The notes beneath the pieces were generated by a model. The model was not told where the DNA came from. It did no database searches and saw only the letters and a program-made list of their open reading frames with translations. A stretch of DNA of 12,210 nucleotides from Pelagophyceae sp. CCMP2097. Lineage: Eukaryota > Sar > Pelagophyceae. Below are positions 8,218-12,210 of this stretch, piece by piece. Position 1 is the first letter of the stretch. Each line of letters starts with the position of its first letter. A program made the translations under genes and the position numbers. The stretch is from positions 297,608-309,817 of the forward strand of contig MU657173.1 in assembly GCA_026770575.1 (NCBI GenBank). The letters run 5' to 3'.

Positions 8218-8703
8218 TTTCTGAGGTCAAGCCCCGACCACTTGTTCTATTGCGGTTCTGGCGCAGCGTTTACCGAGGTGGCGCCACGCGTCGATACGGG
8301 GGGCCCGGCGCGCTACGGCTGCGTCCGTGGCCACGCCCGAGACCGCGCGCCCTCCACGTGAATACGTCCACAAAATTTAGTGGCCGGCAAAAGATGCAAA
8401 AGAAGGGGGGTCGCCAAAAGCTGACCTCAATTATTCGTGCCGAGAGGGCTCCCGGCAGCGGCTCCGAGAGCATCTCCGCTCGAGAGCGAACTCTCCGGGT
8501 CAACTACGGGAGATGCGAGCCCGCGCGGGCAAAGGGCCAGCCCCACACAGGGTGGATTTTAAGCGAGCAATGTGTCGCCACGCGCCTCCCCGCCCTTGCG
8601 AGTCGCCGTCATCTCTGTCCGTCCAGAACGGCCGCTCGACTGGCGGCGTCTGGTTGCCCCATGCTTTGCATGCGTCGGTTAAAAGTCGCGGCGTCGGCGG
8701 TGT
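8218..8703. other. Intergenic: promoter side of Pro-rich gene, 3' side of glutaredoxin
   Basis: 486 bp with no supportable gene. It must hold the promoter and 5' leader of the minus-strand proline-rich gene and the 3' end of the glutaredoxin transcript. Two related 10-mers, CTGAGGTCAA at 8221-8230 and CTGACCTCAA at 8421-8430, contain TGAGGTCA and its reverse complement. They might be a paired regulatory site, but the match is short. Confidence 0.5.
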
Positions 8704-9296
8704 CTACTTGCCCGCGGCGAGCATCGTGGTGAGGCTGCCGTCCTTTGCGGCTTTTTGCGTGTCGTCGTTGCCGCCGAGGTGCTTGCCGCGGATGAACACG
8801 CTCGGCACCTGCGGCAAAGCGTGACGCAAAGGGACAAGCAGGTCCACACCACGGGGTCCCTCGTCGGTCCCCAGAGGTTCCTCGTCGGTCTGCGGCCGCA
8901 GGACGCACGGTCTTCTGGCCCGTCTTGGCCAGCAGCTCCGCCTGGACGGCCGGGCCGTCCGAGAGCTGGTCCAGCTCGATGATCTAGACAAGGGCGCTCG
9001 GCGACAGACGCGCGGCGCGGGGGGCGCGCGGCCGCTCGGCCGCTCCCCCAAAAGCCGCTCGTCGCGCCTTTGCTACGCACGTCGGCCTTGAGGTCCATGC
9101 CCTCGAATAAGGCCTTGGTCCTGGAGCAGAAGGGGCAGGTGGACTTGGAGAAGACGACAATGTCATTCCCGCCGATCTTGGCATCAATGTCGATGCTCAG
9201 CGCCGACAACCCGCGCGCCGCGCGCGTAAACTGGCCCCGCGGCGCGTAGGCTGCCGTCGAAGCCAGGAGCGACGAGAAGAGGAGCGCGCGGACCAT
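8704..9296 (-). CDS. Dithiol glutaredoxin, probably plastid-targeted
   Basis: Glutaredoxins reduce disulfides or glutathione mixed disulfides using glutathione. Exons: 9296-9081, 8983-8909, 8808-8704; introns of 97 and 100 nt, both GTGCGT donors, TAG and CAG acceptors, all phase 0; 131 residues. The active site is CPFC (54-57) after IVVFSKST; the glutathione-binding TVPSVFI (97-103) and GGNDD (109-113) are intact, and splicing creates the former. Residues 1-16 form a signal peptide, followed by TAAYAPRG, which fits the ASAFAP-type motif (aromatic at +1) that directs proteins into secondary plastids of heterokonts, then an Arg-rich transit-like stretch. The ATG at 9296 gives the better signal peptide; an in-frame ATG at 9317 adds seven residues. 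ER or secretory location is the alternative if the motif is fortuitous. Confidence 0.9.
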
Positions 9297-9689
9297 GGTA
9301 GAGACGCCGCCGAGCATACTGTGGTCGGTCAGAGGCAACTCGGAATAACTCGGAGCACCGGAAATTCGGCGATTGCGGAGAGAACGTTCCCCGGCACGCA
9401 CGCGCCGCTGCATAGGCCGCCGGGCTGGCTCGCCGGCGGCGCGCCGCCGGCGACGGCGCCCAGTCGAGCCGCGAGACGCCGACGCCGTCGCCCGATTCGG
9501 GCCGCACGACGCCAGCGAAGGTTACCCAAGAGCGGCGGCGTTTTGAAGGGCGACCTCGTGGTTAAGAGGGTATGGCGCGGCGGCGCGGGGGTACGCGCTA
9601 TGCCGTCGGCGTGGGCGTGCGCGCGACGGGCGGCCGTTCTGATTGCAAGAAGCGGCGGGGGGCGTGGCCGTCGCTTATAGGACGTCTGT
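9297..9689. other. Intergenic: glutaredoxin promoter side, methionine synthase 3' side
   Basis: 393 bp between two minus-strand genes with no supportable gene. It holds a 24-bp perfect palindrome at 9430-9453 in a very GC-rich stretch. The glutaredoxin promoter and the methionine synthase polyadenylation site must lie here, but no recognisable motif marks them. Confidence 0.55.
9430..9453. repeat. 24-bp perfect palindrome
   Basis: Twenty-four bases read the same on both strands, centred on GCGCGC, with CGCCGGCGGC as the left arm core. All G/C except the outermost T-A pair. In DNA this GC-rich, it may simply reflect composition, or be a cruciform or dimer-binding site. Confidence 0.9.
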
Positions 9690-11276
9690 CTACTCGCGGT
9701 CGTAGTTCAGGATCGGGCTGAGCCACCGCTCGACTTCTGCCTGGGGCATCTTCTTGCGGATGGCGTAGTCGGTGGCCTGGTCTTTCTCGATTTTGCCGAC
9801 AGCAAAGTAGTTAGCGTCCGGGTGCGCGAAGACCAGCGCTGAAACCGAAGACGCGGGCATCATCGACAGCGACTCGGACAGCTCGATGCCCGCCAGAGCC
9901 TCGACGTCCAAGAGGTCCCACATCGGACGCTTCTCCAAGTGGTCCGGCTGCGACGGGTAGCCGGGCGCGGGTCGGATGCCGCTGTACTTGACTTTGATCA
10001 AATCTTCGGCCTCTAGATTCTCCGTCGGGGCGTAGCCCCAGTGCTTGACTCGCATGTCGCGGTGCAGGGCCTCTGCGAAGGCTTCCACGAAGCGGTCCGC
10101 CAGAGCTTGAATCATGATCTTGCTATAGTCGTCTTGGTCATCGTCGTAAATCTTGGCCCAGTGGTCCGCTCCGAAGCACGCCACCGCAAACGCGCCCAAA
10201 TGGTCGCGGTGGCCCTTGGGCGCGATAAAGTCCGCCTGCGAGAGGTGGATCTTCTCGCCTTCGACTTCCGCTTGTTGCCGAAGCATGCAAAACGTCGCGT
10301 CCGGCGCCGCCCCAGCCTCGCGAGACTCCTCAGACTTCCAGACGTCGACGTCCTCGCCGCCATCGCTGCGGTTCGCGGCGTAGAGGCCGTAGACGCCGCG
10401 CAGCTGGAGCTTTTTGTTTTTCATGATATCTTTCAACATGGCCTGCGCGTCGTCGAACAGCTTCTGCGCCTCGGAGCCCACAGTCTCGTCGTTGAAGATC
10501 TTCGGGTAGCCGCGGTTCGGGTAGCGGCCGCGGAGCTCCCACGTCTGGAAGAATGGGTTCCAGTCGATGAGAGGGGCCACGTCTTCTAAAGAATATTCTA
10601 CAAACTTGGAACCCAGCGGCGCGTCGGGCGGCGGCGCGACGCGCGCGCAGTCCAGCGGCTTGCGCGCCTTCGTGGCCTTTTCCAACGTCAGGAAACGCCT
10701 GTCCTCGAGGGACGCGTAGTACTCGTCGCGCAGCTCGGCGTACTCGTCCGCAATGTCAGCCACGTAGTCAGACTTGTTCGCCTTGTTCAACAACTGCGAC
10801 ACCACCGTCACCGCGCGCGAGGCGTCCAAGACGTGGATGACGGGGTGCTCGGCGGAGGAGTACATGGGCGCCACCTTGACGGCCGTGTGCATCTTGGAAG
10901 TCGTCGCCCCGCCGACGAGCAAGGGAATGTTCAGCCCGCGCTTCTGCATTTCTTTTGCCACCGAGACCATTTCATCCAAAGAAGGCGTGATGAGACCCGA
11001 GAGCCCGATGGCGTCCACCTTGAGCCGAACAGCCGCCTCGAGGATCTTCTCCGTCCTACAGCGACGACGTTGGTGCCTTGCATCTCCACTCTGCCATCCT
11101 TGCATCTCCACTCTGTCATCCTTCCATCTCCACTCTGAAATCCTTTCATCTCGCCTCTGAAGAACCGCTCAGCCATCGCCCTCCTTTCAGGCGCGGGCCC
11201 TTGCGTGCACATGACGCCAATGTCGTAGACCTTGTAGTTGTTGCATCCGAGGACGACGGCGACAATGTTCTTGCCA

Positions 11277-11310
<34 letters not shown>

Positions 11311-12210
11311 GGAACTTGCCCGCGTATTGGTCGTCGTCGTCCCCCGCCACGTCCGGGTCCAAGCCCGCCGCGATCAACTTCTCGCGCTTGTCCGCGTCCA
11401 TAAACGGTAAAAGGTACGCCACCGCCTTTTTCATCACGCGCGCAGACTTGATCACTTGAGGCAGGAACATCTTCCCCGCGCCAAAGAGGTCTCCGACCAC
11501 ATTCATGCCAGACATGAGCGGCCCCTCGATGACCTCGAGCGGGATGCCGCCGCGGTTGAGGACGATGAGGCGCATCTCTTCGATGTCCGGGTCGACGAAC
11601 TCGGAAATGCCCTTGACGAGCGAGTGCTGGAGACGTTCCACAATGGGCAAGTCTCGCCACGTCACCTTGACCGCAGCCACGGCAGCGCCGGGCACCTCGC
11701 CGCGCTTCCGCGCGTCCGCCGCCTCCTTCTCCGCCTCGGTGGCCTTGAGCAGCCGCTCCGTGCCGTCGGCCGGGCGCAGGTTCAGCACCGCGTCCGTGCA
11801 GACCTCGATAAGGTGCGCCGGCACCTCGTTCAGCGCCAGCATCTCGTCCGAGTTGACGATGCCCATGTCCATGCCGGACCGGACGCACGCGTGGTACAAA
11901 AAGACGGCGTGGATCGACTCGCGGATGACGTTGACGCCGCGGAAGCCAAAAGAAAGGTTGGAGACGCCGCCGCTGATCTTCGCCCAGGGGCAGACCTGCT
12001 TGATGTCGCGCACCGCGTTGATGAAATCGATGCCGTAGCTGTTGTGCTCTTCGATGCCCGTGCCAATGGTCAGGATGTTCGGGTCGAAGACAATGTCCTC
12101 GGGCGGGAAGCAAATCGGGTCGCTCACGAGAATGTCGTAGCTGCGCTTGCAGATGCGCACCTTGTCCGCCGCCGTCGCGGCCTGGCCCTGCTCGTCAAAC
12201 GCCATCACGA
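9690..12210 (-). CDS. MTR/metH: Cobalamin-dependent methionine synthase (5' end beyond window)
   Basis: Transfers a methyl group from 5-methyltetrahydrofolate via cobalamin to homocysteine, making methionine. Two exons in the window: 12210-11205 and 11055-9690. The homocysteine domain and the start of the pterin domain lie outside. Seen in order: pterin-domain end ([39 protein letters not shown]); cap (VEGPLM-like [35 protein letters not shown]); B12 domain with the cobalt-ligating His in GDVHDIGKN (codon 11284-11282), then [13 protein letters not shown] and [13 protein letters not shown]; AdoMet reactivation domain with [14 protein letters not shown]; and a normal C-terminus, SPILNYDRE. The exon junction must be read as GC-AG to give VMCTTEKIL, the same length as the family's VMTPCDKIL. 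All key motifs are intact. This enzyme implies dependence on vitamin B12. Confidence 0.95.
11056..11204 (-). other. GC-AG intron of methionine synthase
   Basis: Donor CAC|GCAAGG, acceptor GCTGTAG|G, 149 nt, phase 2. It interrupts the B12 domain just after YDIGVM. A GT donor six bases upstream (GTGCAC at 11210) also keeps frame but would drop two residues from a length-conserved loop (VMTEKIL), so GC is preferred. Retention shifts the frame. Over half of the intron is a tandem 22-bp repeat. Confidence 0.75.
11072..11159 (-). repeat. Four tandem 22-bp units inside methionine synthase intron
   Basis: Units at 11159-11138, 11137-11116, 11115-11094 and 11093-11072. The core read on the minus strand is CAGAGTGGAGATGCAAGG; the last two units match over these 18 bases, the first is most diverged. 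The units are purine-rich on the transcript strand. Each begins with CAG, and the last two contain ATGCAAGG, resembling the intron's own GC donor. Confidence 0.95.

Noticed and set aside
7057..8361. Plus-strand frame of about 430 codons across the start of the Pro-rich gene.
   Set aside because: Arg/Gly-rich antisense translation with no domain, crossing exons, introns and intergenic DNA of the minus-strand gene.
11072..11159. Possible CRISPR-like array.
   Set aside because: The units are directly adjacent with no spacers, lie inside a eukaryotic intron and there are no cas genes.
11056..11210. GT-AG reading of the methionine synthase intron (GTGCAC donor).
   Set aside because: It keeps frame but deletes two residues from a loop of conserved length; the GC donor six bases on restores the length and has a better consensus.

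Overview
The window looks like nuclear DNA of a compact, GC-rich alga, most likely a stramenopile of the pelagophyte type (Aureococcus-like). The reasons are: eukaryote-only protein families; spliceosomal introns of about 44-202 nt; very GC-rich, alanine/arginine-rich coding sequence; and a glutaredoxin whose N-terminus fits the heterokont plastid-targeting pattern (signal peptide, then an ASAFAP-like motif). The species assignment is inference. Proteins were assigned by recognising families from translations. Exons were joined by matching splice sites to reading frames. No database search was run.

Layout, left to right. 1-471 has no gene: an AT-richer block with a GACA microsatellite, an 18-bp inverted repeat and a short AT palindrome. 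472-2224 (minus) encodes a REEP/HVA22-like membrane protein with two TB2/DP1-like modules; its N-terminal exon junction is unresolved. A 129-bp divergent intergenic region follows. 2354-4453 (plus) is a five-segment gene for a type II membrane glycosyltransferase of the GT77-like nucleotide-diphospho-sugar transferase group. Converging on it, 4556-5421 (minus) is a C1D/Rrp47-type exosome cofactor. 5704-8217 (minus) is a three-exon gene for a 788-residue proline-rich repeat protein with a coiled coil and a C-terminal SAM-like domain. 8704-9296 (minus) is a three-exon dithiol glutaredoxin, probably plastid-targeted. 9690-12210 (minus) is the 3' two-thirds or so of cobalamin-dependent methionine synthase, cut by the window edge.

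The genes do not form an operon or a shared pathway; they are unrelated housekeeping and cell-biology genes packed closely, mostly 100-500 bp apart. Five of the six are on the minus strand.

The most interesting signals are in the introns. Most are extremely short (44-60 nt in two genes), most end in TAG rather than CAG, and two are best explained as GC-AG introns with strong GCAAG donors. One of these, in methionine synthase, carries four tandem 22-bp purine-rich units that each contain splice-like signals. Two further candidate introns are stop-free and a multiple of three, so retention and removal both keep the frame. I found no CRISPR array, RNA gene, intact transposon or virus-like gene, and I do not claim a new multi-gene system.
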